From: DATFDN01 sp963756495
Lineage (GTDB): Bacteria; Pseudomonadota; Alphaproteobacteria; Acetobacterales; Acetobacteraceae
DNA: 64,000 bases
Assembly: GCA_963756495.1 (NCBI GenBank)
Contig: CAVWNS010000005.1
Coordinates: 434,001 to 498,000, forward strand
Direction of reading: 5' to 3'
Shown: in pieces, positions 7,992 to 16,938 of the stretch
How the letters are laid out: every line of letters starts with the position of its first letter
Position numbering within the stretch: position 1 is the first letter of the stretch
Notes under the pieces: model-generated
Databases searched by the model: none
What the model saw: the letters and a program-made list of their open reading frames with translations, nothing else
Told to the model about the DNA's origin: nothing
Made by a program: the position numbers and the translations under genes

Positions 7992-9356
7992 TCACACCCG
8001 AACCCGCGCCGCCGGATGGCTCGCCGGCAGGCGTGCGCGGCCGGGGCCGTACAGCTTCTCGCGCAGCGTGCCCGGCGCGTACTCGGATTTGTAGGCGTCC
8101 CGCCGCTGCAACTCGGGGACGACGAGTTCGACGAAATCGGCGAAGGTCTCCGGCGTTACGGCATAAGCGAGGTTGAAGCCGTCCACGTCCGTCTCGGCCA
8201 CCCAGGATTGCAGCTCGTCGGCGACCTCGCGCGCGTCGCCCACCACTACCGGGCCGCGCCCGCCGATGGCGGCGTGGTGCGCGATCTCCCGCACCGTCCA
8301 GTGCCGCGTCGGGTCGGCGATGGTGAACGCCTCCAGGGCCGAGGTCATCGCATCGCGCTCGTTGAAGCGCACGACATCGTCCAGGCCCATGCGGGAGAAG
8401 TCCACGCCGGTCCAGCCCGACATCAGCGTGAGCGCGCCGTCCGTGCTGATATATCCCAGATACTCCTCGTGCTTGGCGCGGGCGCGGGCGGGCGTGGTGT
8501 CGGTGATCACCGTCATCATGTTGAAGATCAGGATCTCCGTCGGATCGCGCCCAGCTTCGGCAGCCCGCCGGCGGATGTCGGCCACGATCGGCGCGATCAC
8601 CTGCTTGGACGGGCCGTTGATGAACACGCACTCGGCGTGCTCGGCGGCGAACTGCCGGCCGCGCTTGGACGCGCCGGCCTGGTAGAGGACCGGCGTGCGC
8701 TGCAAGGATGGCTCGGCAAGATGGATGGCGGAGAGCCGGAAATACGGCCCGTCATGCTCGACCCGGTGGATGCGCGCGGGATCGGCGAAGCGCCCGCTGG
8801 CCCGGTCGCGCAGCACGGCACCGTCCTCCCAGCTTCCCTCCCACAGCTTGTAGACCACCTGCATGTAGTCCTCGGCGATCTCGTAGCGCGTGTCGTGGCC
8901 CTCCTGCCGGGCCATGCCCACGCCCTTCGCCGCGCTGTTCAGATAACCGGTGACGATATTCCAGCCGATCCGCCCGTTGGTCAGGTGATCGAGCGTGCTC
9001 ATGCGGCGCGCGAACGGATAGGGATGCTCGTAGGAGAGCGTGCAGGTGACGCCGAAACCCAGGTTCTCCGTCACCGCCGCCATCGCCGGAACCAGCAGCA
9101 GCGCGTCGTTCACCGGCACCTGCACGGCGCCCGACAGCGCCGCGTCGGGCGAGCCGCGAAAGACATCGTAGATGCCGAGCACGTCGGCCAGGAACAGCGC
9201 GTCGAACCGCCCCCGCTCCAGCAGGCGCGCGAGGTCGATCCAGTATCCCAGCGTGTTGTAGCTGTCGGCCCGGTCGCGCGGATGGGTCCACAGGCCCGGC
9301 GACTGGTGGACGACGCAGTTCATGTCGAACGCGTTGAGGCGGATCTGCTTTGCCAT
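7992..9356 (-). CDS. FMN-dependent monooxygenase, NtaA/SnaA/DszA/DmoA family
   Basis: 454-residue bacterial luciferase-like (LLM) flavin monooxygenase of the two-component NtaA/DmoA class, which needs reduced FMN from a separate reductase. Family features: 'HQSPGLWTHPRDRADSYNTL', 'FDALFLADVLGIYD', 'STLDHLTNGRIGWNIVTGYL' and 'GASKRGRQFAAEHAECVF'. Homologues oxidise nitrilotriacetate, EDTA, organosulfur compounds or alkanesulfonates. No reductase gene is next to it, so the partner must be encoded elsewhere. Length is normal. Confidence 0.9.
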   Translation of the reverse strand: MAKQIRLNAFDMNCVVHQSPGLWTHPRDRADSYNTLGYWIDLARLLERGRFDALFLADVLGIYDVFRGSPDAALSGAVQVPVNDALLLVPAMAAVTENLGFGVTCTLSYEHPYPFARRMSTLDHLTNGRIGWNIVTGYLNSAAKGVGMARQEGHDTRYEIAEDYMQVVYKLWEGSWEDGAVLRDRASGRFADPARIHRVEHDGPYFRLSAIHLAEPSLQRTPVLYQAGASKRGRQFAAEHAECVFINGPSKQVIAPIVADIRRRAAEAGRDPTEILIFNMMTVITDTTPARARAKHEEYLGYISTDGALTLMSGWTGVDFSRMGLDDVVRFNERDAMTSALEAFTIADPTRHWTVREIAHHAAIGGRGPVVVGDAREVADELQSWVAETDVDGFNLAYAVTPETFADFVELVVPELQRRDAYKSEYAPGTLREKLYGPGRARLPASHPAARVRV

Positions 9357-9528
9357 GGGAAGGAGACAGCTTCCTGACGGTTTTCGCCTCTCCTATCGCC
9401 GCTTCAGGCTCTCTCGTCCAGCAGGGCCCCAGCCATGCCGCTCAGGCGCGCCCGTTGCTCAGGAGCAGTGGCCGAGCAGTAAAAACGCAACTATTGTCCG
9501 GCCCGGGATTTGCGCCGATGCTCCCCTC

Positions 9529-9930
9529 ATGCCGGGTCCGAGTCTCGACTGCCTGAAATGCCCCAGCCTGTGCTGCCGGATGGCGGGCTATGTGGAGGTC
9601 AGCCGGGAGGATATCCGCCGGCTGGCCCGGTTTCTCGGCTTGACCGTGCGCGCGTTCGAGGATCGCCACATCGTCGAGCGCACACGCAAGGGGGCCAAGC
9701 GCATCAAATCGGGCTACACCGTCTGCCAGTTCCTGGGCGAGGACCGGCTGTGTACCGTCTACGAGGCCCGGCCGAAGGATTGTCGGGGCTACGTGTGCTG
9801 GAACCAGCACGACGACACGGTCTATCAGTTCGCACGCTTCTTCCAGACCCCACCCGCCGAGCTTCGGGTGCAGGAGGCGGCGGAGCGACCGCCTCCCCGG
9901 TCCACCGGCACACCGGCCCCGCGTTCCTGA
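9529..9930 (+). CDS. YkgJ-family cysteine cluster protein
   Basis: 133-residue protein with the YkgJ/CxxCxxCC zinc- or iron-binding pattern: 'CLKCPSLCCRMAG' at the N-terminus, then 'YTVCQFLGEDRLCTVYEARPKDCRGYVC'-like cysteines spaced as in the family (kept short here: C at CQF, CTV, DCRG, YVCW). ATG 9529 is chosen because the upstream part of the open frame has no family similarity. Probably a soluble metal-cluster protein of unknown role. Stands alone, convergent with the PIN toxin gene. Confidence 0.78.
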   Translation: MPGPSLDCLKCPSLCCRMAGYVEVSREDIRRLARFLGLTVRAFEDRHIVERTRKGAKRIKSGYTVCQFLGEDRLCTVYEARPKDCRGYVCWNQHDDTVYQFARFFQTPPAELRVQEAAERPPPRSTGTPAPRS

Positions 9931-9954
9931 CCCGGCCCGGTCGTCGGCCGCATG

Positions 9955-10419
9955 TCAGCCCGATTGGCCGAGCAGGCGCTCGGCCTCCGCCGTCAGGCCG
10001 GCCGGCCCGAAAGGCGTGACGATCCGAACCCCGTGCATCAGCGACCCCTCGGCCATGTCCTCGGTCAAAATCGCCGCACAGCCCGCCTCGGCGGCGGTCG
10101 CCAGCAACAGCCCGTCCCAATAGGACAATTGCCCCGCGACCGATGTGGCCAGCGCCGCGCGGAGTGCGCTCTCGGACGCTGCCGATGTCGGAAACAGCTC
10201 CAGCCAATCCGCCACCTGCGCCGCCGCCTCGGCCGGAGAGGCAAGGTTCTTGCGCGTCACGACGGCGAAGAATTCCGAGAGCGCCTGCAGGGTCAGGTGG
10301 CAGTCCTGAACCGCCGCTTGGGCAATCACTGTTAGCGCGATCTCGCGGCGCAACACGGCATCGTCGTCCACGCTGTACACCAAGATATTCGTGTCAAGCG
10401 TAAATCGTTCACCGCTCAT
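9955..10419 (-). CDS. PIN-domain toxin, VapC-like
   Basis: 154-residue PIN-domain ribonuclease. Acidic metal ligands are visible: D in 'FTLDTNILVYS', E in 'LQALSEFFAVV', D in 'LSYWDGLLLATA' and D in 'ILTEDM'. Start ATG 10419 (MSGERFTLDTN) lies inside the antitoxin gene with an 11-bp overlap, the usual antitoxin-toxin coupling. Predicted to cleave specific RNAs when freed from its antitoxin. Confidence 0.88.
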   Translation of the reverse strand: MSGERFTLDTNILVYSVDDDAVLRREIALTVIAQAAVQDCHLTLQALSEFFAVVTRKNLASPAEAAAQVADWLELFPTSAASESALRAALATSVAGQLSYWDGLLLATAAEAGCAAILTEDMAEGSLMHGVRIVTPFGPAGLTAEAERLLGQSG

Positions 10420-10657
10420 GCAGCGCCGCACGCTCTTCCGGGCCGAGCGGACCGGCGTCGAGATGCCACGAGCGCGCGCGGGTACGCGCCAGCGCCGCCT
10501 GCTGTTTCGGCGTCAGCACGCGGGTCCCCGAAACGGGCATCAGGCGGGCCACCGGCTTGCCATCGCGCGTGATGACATAGTCCTGTCCCGCCTCGACCTC
10601 GCGGACACACCGTGCAAATTGCTGGTTGGCTTCCCGCAAGCCGATCGTCTTCGTCAT
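10409..10657 (-). CDS. Phd/YefM-family antitoxin
   Basis: 82-residue antitoxin with the typical N-terminal DNA-binding part (KTIGLREANQQFARCVREVE) and 'YVITRDGKPVARLMPV' core; the C-terminal tail after residue 50 would wrap the PIN toxin. ATG 10657 is favoured over GTG 10660 by a GGAGG site 6 bases upstream. Neutralises the PIN toxin and probably autoregulates the pair. Confidence 0.88.
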   Translation of the reverse strand: MTKTIGLREANQQFARCVREVEAGQDYVITRDGKPVARLMPVSGTRVLTPKQQAALARTRARSWHLDAGPLGPEERAALHER

Positions 10658-10687
10658 CACCGGCCTCCAATGTAGCCCTTATATGTG

Positions 10688-12101
10688 CTACAGGTGCAGC
10701 CACGCAAGCGCCGGCACTTCCGCTTCTCCCAAATCCCACCACAGCCCCGCCATCGCTTCGATGCCCTCGCGCGCCGGGGCGATCAGCAGGTGCTCGTCCG
10801 GCCCGTGCTGGCGGCAGCCGTTGTAGCTGTGCGGGACCCAGATCGAGGGGCACGCCAAGATAATCGGCGAACACGTCGCCGGGCAGCCCGCCCGAGGAGT
10901 TCGGGATGACCTGGACCGGCCGTTCCAGGCTCCGCGCCATGCTGTCGGCGGCCCAGCGCACCCACGGATGGGCGGGATCGGTTCGGCTGGCCGGCATCCG
11001 CAGCCCGGCCGTCTCGATCCGCACCTCGGGAAAGCCCGCGCCGTCGAGATGCCGACGCAGCGCGGGGCCGAAGCCGGCGGGATCGGAGTCCGCGGTGTAG
11101 CGGATCTGGCAATGCGCGCGCGCGTCAGGCGCGACGGCGTTGACCGGGTTGTCCGGACGGCCCGAGATCATCGCGAGCACGATGAAGCTGTTCCAGCCGT
11201 AGATCTTCTCGGCCGCGCTCAGCCCCGGCTCGCCCCAGGCCGGGTCGATCGCCGGCGCGTCTTCCCCGCCGGCAACCGGACAGCCGGCGAGCGCCGTCCG
11301 TACCGGCGCGGGCACGCCGCCCGCCGGCAGCCAGTCGCGCACCAGGATGCGGCCATGCCGGTCGATGATCGCGGCGATCGCATGCGCGAGCACCACCGCC
11401 GGATCGGTGATCAGCCCGCCCCAATGGCCCGAATGCACCCCGCCGGGCCGCAGGGCGACCACCAGGTCGAAGTGGAAGGTGCCGCGCGTGCCGGTGGCGA
11501 TGGTCGGCGTCTCCGGTGCGACGCGCGGGCCGTCGCTGCCGATCAGCACGTCGGCCGCCAGCCGGTCGCGATGCGCGCCCACGAAGGCGCGCAGCCCGGT
11601 CGAGCCGCGCTCCTCGCTGGTCTCCAGCACCAGCTTCAGGTTGAACCCGAGCCGGCCCTCGCGCTCGGCCAGCACCGCCTCCAGCGCGGCGAGATTGAGC
11701 GCGTGCTGGCCCTTGTTGTCGGCCGTGCCGCGGCCGTACCAGCGGTCGCCGCGCTCGGTGAGTTGCCAGGGCGCGATCCCCTCGCTCCATTGCGCCTCCA
11801 GCCCGCGCACCGTGTCGCCGTGGCCGTAGGTGATGACGGTGGGACGCGCGGGGTCCTCGATCCGCTCGGCGGTCAGGATCGGCCCGGCGCCACTCTCCGG
11901 GTTCGGGTGGATCGCGACCGCGAAGCCGAGGCGGTCCAGCCAGGGACGGATCGCTTCCTCCAGGTAGCGGGCGACGTCGGGGGCATGCGCCTTCTCCTGC
12001 GAGGTGCTGGGGATCGCCACCAGATCGCCCAGGCGCGCGCGGAACCCGCCACCATCGAACTGCGCCCGCGCCCGCGCGACCGCTCCATCCCGTGTGCCCA
12101 T
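10688..12101 (-). CDS. M20-family metallopeptidase (one frameshift near the end)
   Basis: About 470-residue zinc peptidase of the M20 family (dipeptidase/deacylase type). Zinc-site motifs: 'TYGHGDTVRG', 'YGRGTADNKGQ' with the bridging Asp, and 'LETSEERGSTGL' with the catalytic Glu. Start ATG 12101. Near 10848 the frame breaks at a CCCC run; the correct C-terminus continues in another frame as 'SIWVPHSYNGCRQHGPDEHL' and stops at 10688. One extra C explains it. It is divergent from livJ and could supply amino acids or release peptides for that importer (inference). Confidence 0.85.
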
Positions 12102-12183
12102 GACCGCCTCCGTCCGACTTGGCGGACATTCCCGCGTCGCGGCGGCCGACACAACCGCCAGCCTGTGCCCCCGAATCTCTCAT

Positions 12184-12212
12184 TTGACGAGATGCCCGCA
12201 ATGACTTGTTAT
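12184..12212 (+). promoter_or_regulatory. Candidate sigma70 promoter for liv operon
   Basis: TTGACG (12184-12189) and TGTTAT (12207-12212) are separated by 17 bp, 80 bp before the livJ start codon, in the gap between the divergent M20 gene and livJ. Five of six and four of six bases match the consensus. Weak by itself; position supports it. Confidence 0.4.
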
Positions 12213-12291
12213 CGCGTCCGGGCGGCGCGCTCGGGCGGCGGCGGAGATCGCCGCGTGGGCTGCGCCCAACAGGAATGTCTGGGAGACTGCC

Positions 12292-13554
12292 ATGACGCAC
12301 ACCGCCGCGCGCCGGGGCGCGCTGCTTGCCACCGCCGCCGCTTCGATGACGCTCACCGCCTTGCCCGCCCGCGCCGCCGACACCGGCGGGCCGATCCGGA
12401 TCGGGGTGGTGAGCGAGTTCTCGGCCGTGGTGGGCGAGCCGATCGCCCGTGGCGCGCAGCTCGCGGCCGACGAGGTCAACGCGCATGGCGGCGTCAACGG
12501 GCGCAAGGTCGAGATCATCGCTTATGACGATCACGCCTCGGCCGCCGACGGCGTGCTCGCCTTCAAGCGCCTCGCGCAGCAGGACCATGTGGCCGCCGTC
12601 GTCACCACCTTCATCAGCGAGGTGGCGTTGGCGATCGAGCCCTGGGCGGCGCGCCTGCACATGCCGACGCTCACGCCAGCCGCCGCCAGCGACCTGATCA
12701 GCAAGCAGATCCACGACAAGTACGACCAATACAAGTACATGTTCCAGGGGTGGTTCCCCTCGCCGATCCTGGCGCGCTCGGTCTGCGATTCCTCGCGCGA
12801 CATCCTGGTGGACCAGTTGCACATGAAGACTGCGGCGGTCGTCAGCGAGGACGCCGACTGGACCAAGCCGCTCGACGTCACCTACCAGCTCTGCCTGCCC
12901 CCGGCCGGCCTCAGGGTCGTGGACCAGGTCAGCTTCAATCCCGACACCACGGACTTCACCCCGATCTTCAACCAGGTCGAGGCGAAGCATCCCGACGTGA
13001 TGATCATGGGGATCGCCCATGTCGGCGTGCAGCCGACCGTGCAGTGGCACTCCCAGCAGGTGCCGATCCCGATGGCCGGGATCAGCGCCCAGGCGAGCAA
13101 CGACACGTTCTGGAAGAGCACCAGCGGCGCGACCGAGGGCGTCATCACCCAGACCGGGTCAGCACCCGGCGTGGCGCTCAGCCCGGTCACGCTCGCCGTG
13201 CAGAAGGCCTACGCGGACAAGTTCCACAACTTCCCGGCCTTCACCGGCTTCAGCTCCTATGACGGCACCATGGCGTTCATCGAGGCGATCCGGCGGGCCG
13301 GGTCCACCGACCCCGACAAGATCGTGGCCGAGATGGAGAAGACCAGCATGGACGGCGCGACTGGCCATGTCGGCTTCTACGGGCGCAGCGACGAATTCCC
13401 CCACGCGCTGAAATACGGCCCCGACTGGGTGACCGGCATCTTCGTGCAGTGGCAGAACGGCAAGCAGGTCTGCATCTGGCCGGCCGACAAATGCCCCAAC
13501 AAGGTGGCGTTCCCCTCGTTCGTGAAGCTGCCGCAGCAGGCGGCCGCGAAGTAG
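12292..13554 (+). CDS. livJ: Branched-chain amino-acid-type ABC transporter substrate-binding protein
   Basis: 420-residue periplasmic ligand-binding protein of the Leu/Ile/Val-binding (LivJ/amide) family. Signal sequence at residues 1-29 (ARRGALLATAAASMTLTALPARAAD), preceded by AARR, which may allow Tat. Mature protein begins 'PIRIGVVSEFSAVVGEPIARGAQLAADEVNAHGGVNG', the family hallmark (given here in part only). First gene of a complete livJHMGF set. Such proteins also bind urea, amides or aromatic acids, so ligand is open. Confidence 0.92.
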   Translation: MTHTAARRGALLATAAASMTLTALPARAADTGGPIRIGVVSEFSAVVGEPIARGAQLAADEVNAHGGVNGRKVEIIAYDDHASAADGVLAFKRLAQQDHVAAVVTTFISEVALAIEPWAARLHMPTLTPAAASDLISKQIHDKYDQYKYMFQGWFPSPILARSVCDSSRDILVDQLHMKTAAVVSEDADWTKPLDVTYQLCLPPAGLRVVDQVSFNPDTTDFTPIFNQVEAKHPDVMIMGIAHVGVQPTVQWHSQQVPIPMAGISAQASNDTFWKSTSGATEGVITQTGSAPGVALSPVTLAVQKAYADKFHNFPAFTGFSSYDGTMAFIEAIRRAGSTDPDKIVAEMEKTSMDGATGHVGFYGRSDEFPHALKYGPDWVTGIFVQWQNGKQVCIWPADKCPNKVAFPSFVKLPQQAAAK

Positions 13555-13564
13555 GAGGCTAGCC

Positions 13565-13590
13565 GCCCTCTCCCGACGGCGGGAGAGGGC
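13565..13590 (+). promoter_or_regulatory. Stem-loop between livJ and livH
   Basis: Perfect 11-bp arms GCCCTCTCCCG and CGGGAGAGGGC with loop ACGG, 11 bp after the livJ stop and 16 bp before livH. No T-run follows, so it is more likely an mRNA-stabilising or attenuating hairpin that keeps binding-protein levels above permease levels than a full terminator. It also belongs to the CTCTCC repeat family seen elsewhere in the window. Confidence 0.55.
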
Positions 13591-13605
13591 GGGAACGAGA
13601 ATGAC

Positions 13606-14482
13606 ATGCTCGCCCTGCAGATCCTGATCGACGGGTTCGCGATCAGCTCGCTCTATGGCCTGGGTGCCGTGGGGTTCACGCTGATGTTCGGCGTCAGCGG
13701 CGTGCTCAATCTCGCGCATGGCGGGATCATGCTGATCGCCGCCCTGCTCGGGTGGTGGCTGGCGGCCAACTACGGCGGCGGGACCCTATGGCGGGGCGGC
13801 GTTCGGGCTGCTGTGCGGGCTGCTCGCGTCCTACATCACCTACTTCCTCGTGGTGCGGCCGATCCAGCGCTCGCGCGCGATCCCGCCCGAGGAGGAGGAG
13901 ATCTTCATCCTCACCGGCACGCTGCTCTGGGGCATCATGATCCAGGTCGGCATGAACTACCTGTTCACCGACAACCCGGTGACCCTGCCGCCGATGGTGC
14001 CCGGCGTCATGAGCATCGGCGGGGTGCGCACGCCGCGCAACGAGATGCTGATCGCGGCCGTCTGCTGGGTCTCGATCGGGCTGCTCTGGCTGCTGGTCAA
14101 TCATACGCGGCTCGGCAAGCAGCTTCTCGCCGCCTCGATCAACCCGCGCGGGCTGACGCTGCTCGGCTTCGAGCTGTCGCGCATCTACCTCGTCGTCTGG
14201 ACGATCTACGGTCTGCTGGCCGGACTCGCGGGCGTGCTGCTGGCCTCGTTCTTCGGCGTCAGCTCGGCGAGCGCGGGCAACCTCACCGCGAGCGCCTTCA
14301 CCATCGTCATCCTCGGCGGCCTGGGCAGCGTGCCCGGCTCGCTGCTCGCCGCCTACGTGGTGGGATACGCCGAGACGCTGACCGCCTACCTGGTCGCCCC
14401 CACGCTGCGGCCGATCCCGGCGCTGATCATCCTGGTCGTGGTGCTGTACGTGCGCCCCCAGGGCCTGCTGGGGCGGCGATGA
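13606..14482 (+). CDS. livH: Branched-chain amino-acid-type ABC permease LivH (one frameshift)
   Basis: Inner-membrane permease, about 292 residues. N-terminus 'ISSLYGLGAVGFTLMFGVSGVLNLAHGG' type (shortened) is in one frame; near 13790 the frame changes and continues 'YGGAAFGLLCGLLASYITY', through 'TRLGKQLLAASINPRGLTLL' to 'LYVRPQGLLGRR'. A one-base deletion or insertion near 13790 explains it. The stop overlaps livM as ATGA. Confidence 0.88.
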
Positions 14483-15462
14483 GCCGGGAGCCCAGTCCGA
14501 CCCCACGGGTCAGCGCCGGAGTGGCGCGCGTGCCCGCCCGCCCCGGCCTGATGCGCCGTCGCGGCACCTGGGTCGCGGCGCTGCTGGTCATGATCGGCGC
14601 CGCCGCGCCGGCCTGGCTGGGACCTTATTTCCTCGGCGTGTTCACCACCGGCTTCTATTTCGCCGTGTTCGCGATGGCCTGGGACCTGCTGTTCGGCTTC
14701 GCCGGTATGGTGAATTTCGGGCCGACCTTCCTGATCGGCCTCGGCGCCTACGGCGCGGGCATCCTCAACAATCAGGGCGTGCCGATCCCGCTCGCGCTGA
14801 TCGGCGGCACCGCGATCGCGATCGTCGGCGGCCTGCTGCTTGCGCTGCCGGCCCTGCGGCTGCGCGGGCCGTATTTCGGGCTGATCACGCTGGTCGCGGT
14901 GCTGCTGCTGCTCGATGCGATCGTCATCTTCGCCGGCATCACCGGCGGCGAGATCGGCATGATGGTGCCCGACGTGCTCTCGATCAGCGCCCAGATGAAC
15001 TACTGGTACGCGTTCGGCTTCATGGTCGTCTCGGCCTGCATCCTGTTCGGCATCTCCCGCTCCTCGCTGGGGCTGATCCTGCAAGCGACCGGCCAGGACG
15101 CGGTGGAGGCGGCGGCGCTCGGCTTCAACGTCACCAAGCACCGGATCGCCGCGTTCTGCATCAGCGCGCTGTTCTCCGGCCTCGCCGGCGGGATGCTGAC
15201 CTTCTATCAGGGCACCGCCTCGGTCGATACCGTCGTCGATCTGTCGATCGCCGTGCAGATCATCATCGCCGTGGTGTTCGGCGGCCGGCGGACCATCGTG
15301 GGCGGCATCCTCGGCGCGATCTTCCTGATCCTGTTCGACGAACTGCTGCGCCCGCTGGGCCAGCTCAACACCTTCGTCGTCTCGGCGATCGCGCTGTTCG
15401 TGATCCTGTTCTTCCCCGACGGCGTGCTGGGCTTGGCGTTCCGGCCGAGGGCCGGGCAGTGA
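14479..15462 (+). CDS. livM: Branched-chain amino-acid-type ABC permease LivM
   Basis: 327-residue inner-membrane permease. Contains the family motifs 'AMAWDLLFGFAGMVNFGPTF' and 'FSGLAGGMLTFYQGTASVD', about nine hydrophobic segments and the C-terminal 'VILFFPDGVLGLAFRP'. ATG 14479 overlaps the livH stop by 4 bp; the stop overlaps livG by 4 bp (GTGA). Intact, in contrast to its neighbours on both sides. Confidence 0.93.
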   Translation: MSREPSPTPRVSAGVARVPARPGLMRRRGTWVAALLVMIGAAAPAWLGPYFLGVFTTGFYFAVFAMAWDLLFGFAGMVNFGPTFLIGLGAYGAGILNNQGVPIPLALIGGTAIAIVGGLLLALPALRLRGPYFGLITLVAVLLLLDAIVIFAGITGGEIGMMVPDVLSISAQMNYWYAFGFMVVSACILFGISRSSLGLILQATGQDAVEAAALGFNVTKHRIAAFCISALFSGLAGGMLTFYQGTASVDTVVDLSIAVQIIIAVVFGGRRTIVGGILGAIFLILFDELLRPLGQLNTFVVSAIALFVILFFPDGVLGLAFRPRAGQ

Positions 15463-16245
15463 CCCGCGACGCGGCGCCGATCCTCGACGTCGCAGGGCCT
15501 GACCAAGCGGTTCGGCGGCCTGGTCGCGGTCAAGGACATCGGCTTCGAGATCCGGCCCGGCGAGATCCTCGGCCTGATCGGCCCGAACGGGTCGGGCAAA
15601 TCCACCGTGATGAAGCTGGTCATGGGGATCGAGCGGCCGAACGCCGGGCGCGTCGACGCTGGACGGCGTGGACGTGGCCGGCTGGCCGACGCACCGCATC
15701 GCGCGCCAGGGCATCGGCATCGTCTTCCAGCACTCCCGCCCGCTGCATCGGCAGACGGTGCTGGAGAACATCAAGCTGGCGCTACTGCCGGACTCGCTGT
15801 TCCGGCTGGCCGCCGACCCGCATGTCGATGCCCGCGCGCGCGAGATCGCCGCAGCGGGTCGGCCTCGGCGCCGTGCTCGACCGCCGGCCCGGCACCCTGC
15901 CCTTCGCCGACCTGCGCCGGATGGAGATGGCCAAGGCGCTGGCGCGCGACCCCAAGGTGGTGCTGGTGGACGAGCCGTTCGCCGGACTGACCGGCGCCGA
16001 AGTCGCGGATTTCTCCGCCCTGATCGACGGCTTCCGCCAGGACGGGCGCGCGGTGCTGCTGGTCGATCACAACGTCAAGAGCGTCGCGGCGCTGGTGGAC
16101 CGGGTGCTCGCGATGTATCTCGGCGAGCGCATCGCCGAGGGCACCGCCGAGGAGGTGATGGCGGAACGAGACGGTGCGCCGCGTCTATCTCGGCGGCCGG
16201 ATCGAGACCCATGCGCGCCCGGAGATCGAGGCGCGCGGCGGCAGC
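15459..16245 (+). CDS. livG: Branched-chain amino-acid-type ABC ATPase LivG (four frameshifts)
   Basis: ATP-binding subunit of the Liv importer. Starts at GTG 15459. Pieces in different frames add up to a complete protein: Walker A 'GLIGPNGSGKST', 'GIVFQHSRPLHRQTVLENIK', a degenerate signature in 'GTLPFADLRRMEMAKALARD', Walker B 'VVLVDEPFAGL' and H-loop 'VLLVDHNVKS'. Breaks lie near 15494, 15657, 15855 and 16163; each is explained by one extra base (for example GTCGC-A-GGGCC). The signature motif is PFADLRRME rather than LSGGQ-like, possibly real. The livG/livF border is blurred by another indel. Confidence 0.85.
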
Positions 16246-16938
16246 CGCTGCTCGACGTGCGCGGCATCGACGTGCTGTACGGCAAGGCGCAGGCGCTGCA
16301 GCAGGTCTCGATCCATGTCCACGAGGGGGAGTTCGTCTCCGTCGTCGGCCTGAACGGCGCCGGCAAGACGACGCTGTTCAACGCCATCTCCGGCCTCGTG
16401 CCGATATGCCGGCGAGATCGACTGGGCGCGGCGCGTCGCTGAAGGGGCGCAGCGCGGCGGCGATCGCGCGCGGCGGCATCGTGCAGTGTCCCGAGACGCG
16501 CGAGCTGTTCGGCGATCTGAGCGTGCGGGAGAACCTCGACCTCGGCGGCCAGCATCTGCCGGCGAAAGCGCGGCGCACGCAGCTCGACTGGCTGCTCGAC
16601 CTGTTCCCCATCCTGCGCGAGCGCCAGCGCCAGGCCGCCCGCACGTTGTCGGGTGGCGAGCAGCAGATGCTGGCGATCGCGCGGGCGCTGATGATGCGCC
16701 CAAGCTGCTGATCCTGGACGAGCCGACGATGGGGCTCGCGCCGGTGATCCTGGAGCAGCTGTCGAAGGCGATGACCCGGCTGCGCGACACCACGCCGATC
16801 ACCGTGCTGCTCGGCGAGCAGAACGTCACCTTCGCCCTGCCGCACGCCGATCGGGTCTACGTGCTGGAGCACGCCCGCATCGTCTGGGAGGGCGACCCGG
16901 GCCGGTTCGCGCCGGAGATGGGGGCCGGGTATCTTTAA
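16211..16938 (+). CDS. livF: Branched-chain amino-acid-type ABC ATPase LivF (three or more frameshifts)
   Basis: Second ATPase of the importer. Reads 'PLLDVRGIDVLYGKAQALQQ', Walker A 'GLNGAGKTTLF', 'GIVQCPETRELFGDLSVREN', signature 'LSGGEQQMLAIARALMMRP', Walker B 'LLILDEPTMGLAP', ending at 16938. Breaks near 16245, 16405, 16432 and 16702; the last is a missing C in a CCCC run. The start is uncertain; ATG 16211 is the nearest candidate. It ends overlapping the convergent GGDEF-EAL gene by 4 bp. Confidence 0.83.

Noticed and set aside
8000..9356. Alkanesulfonate or dibenzothiophene desulfurisation operon
   Set aside because: Only a single NtaA/DmoA-type monooxygenase is present, with no reductase, transporter or second monooxygenase beside it.
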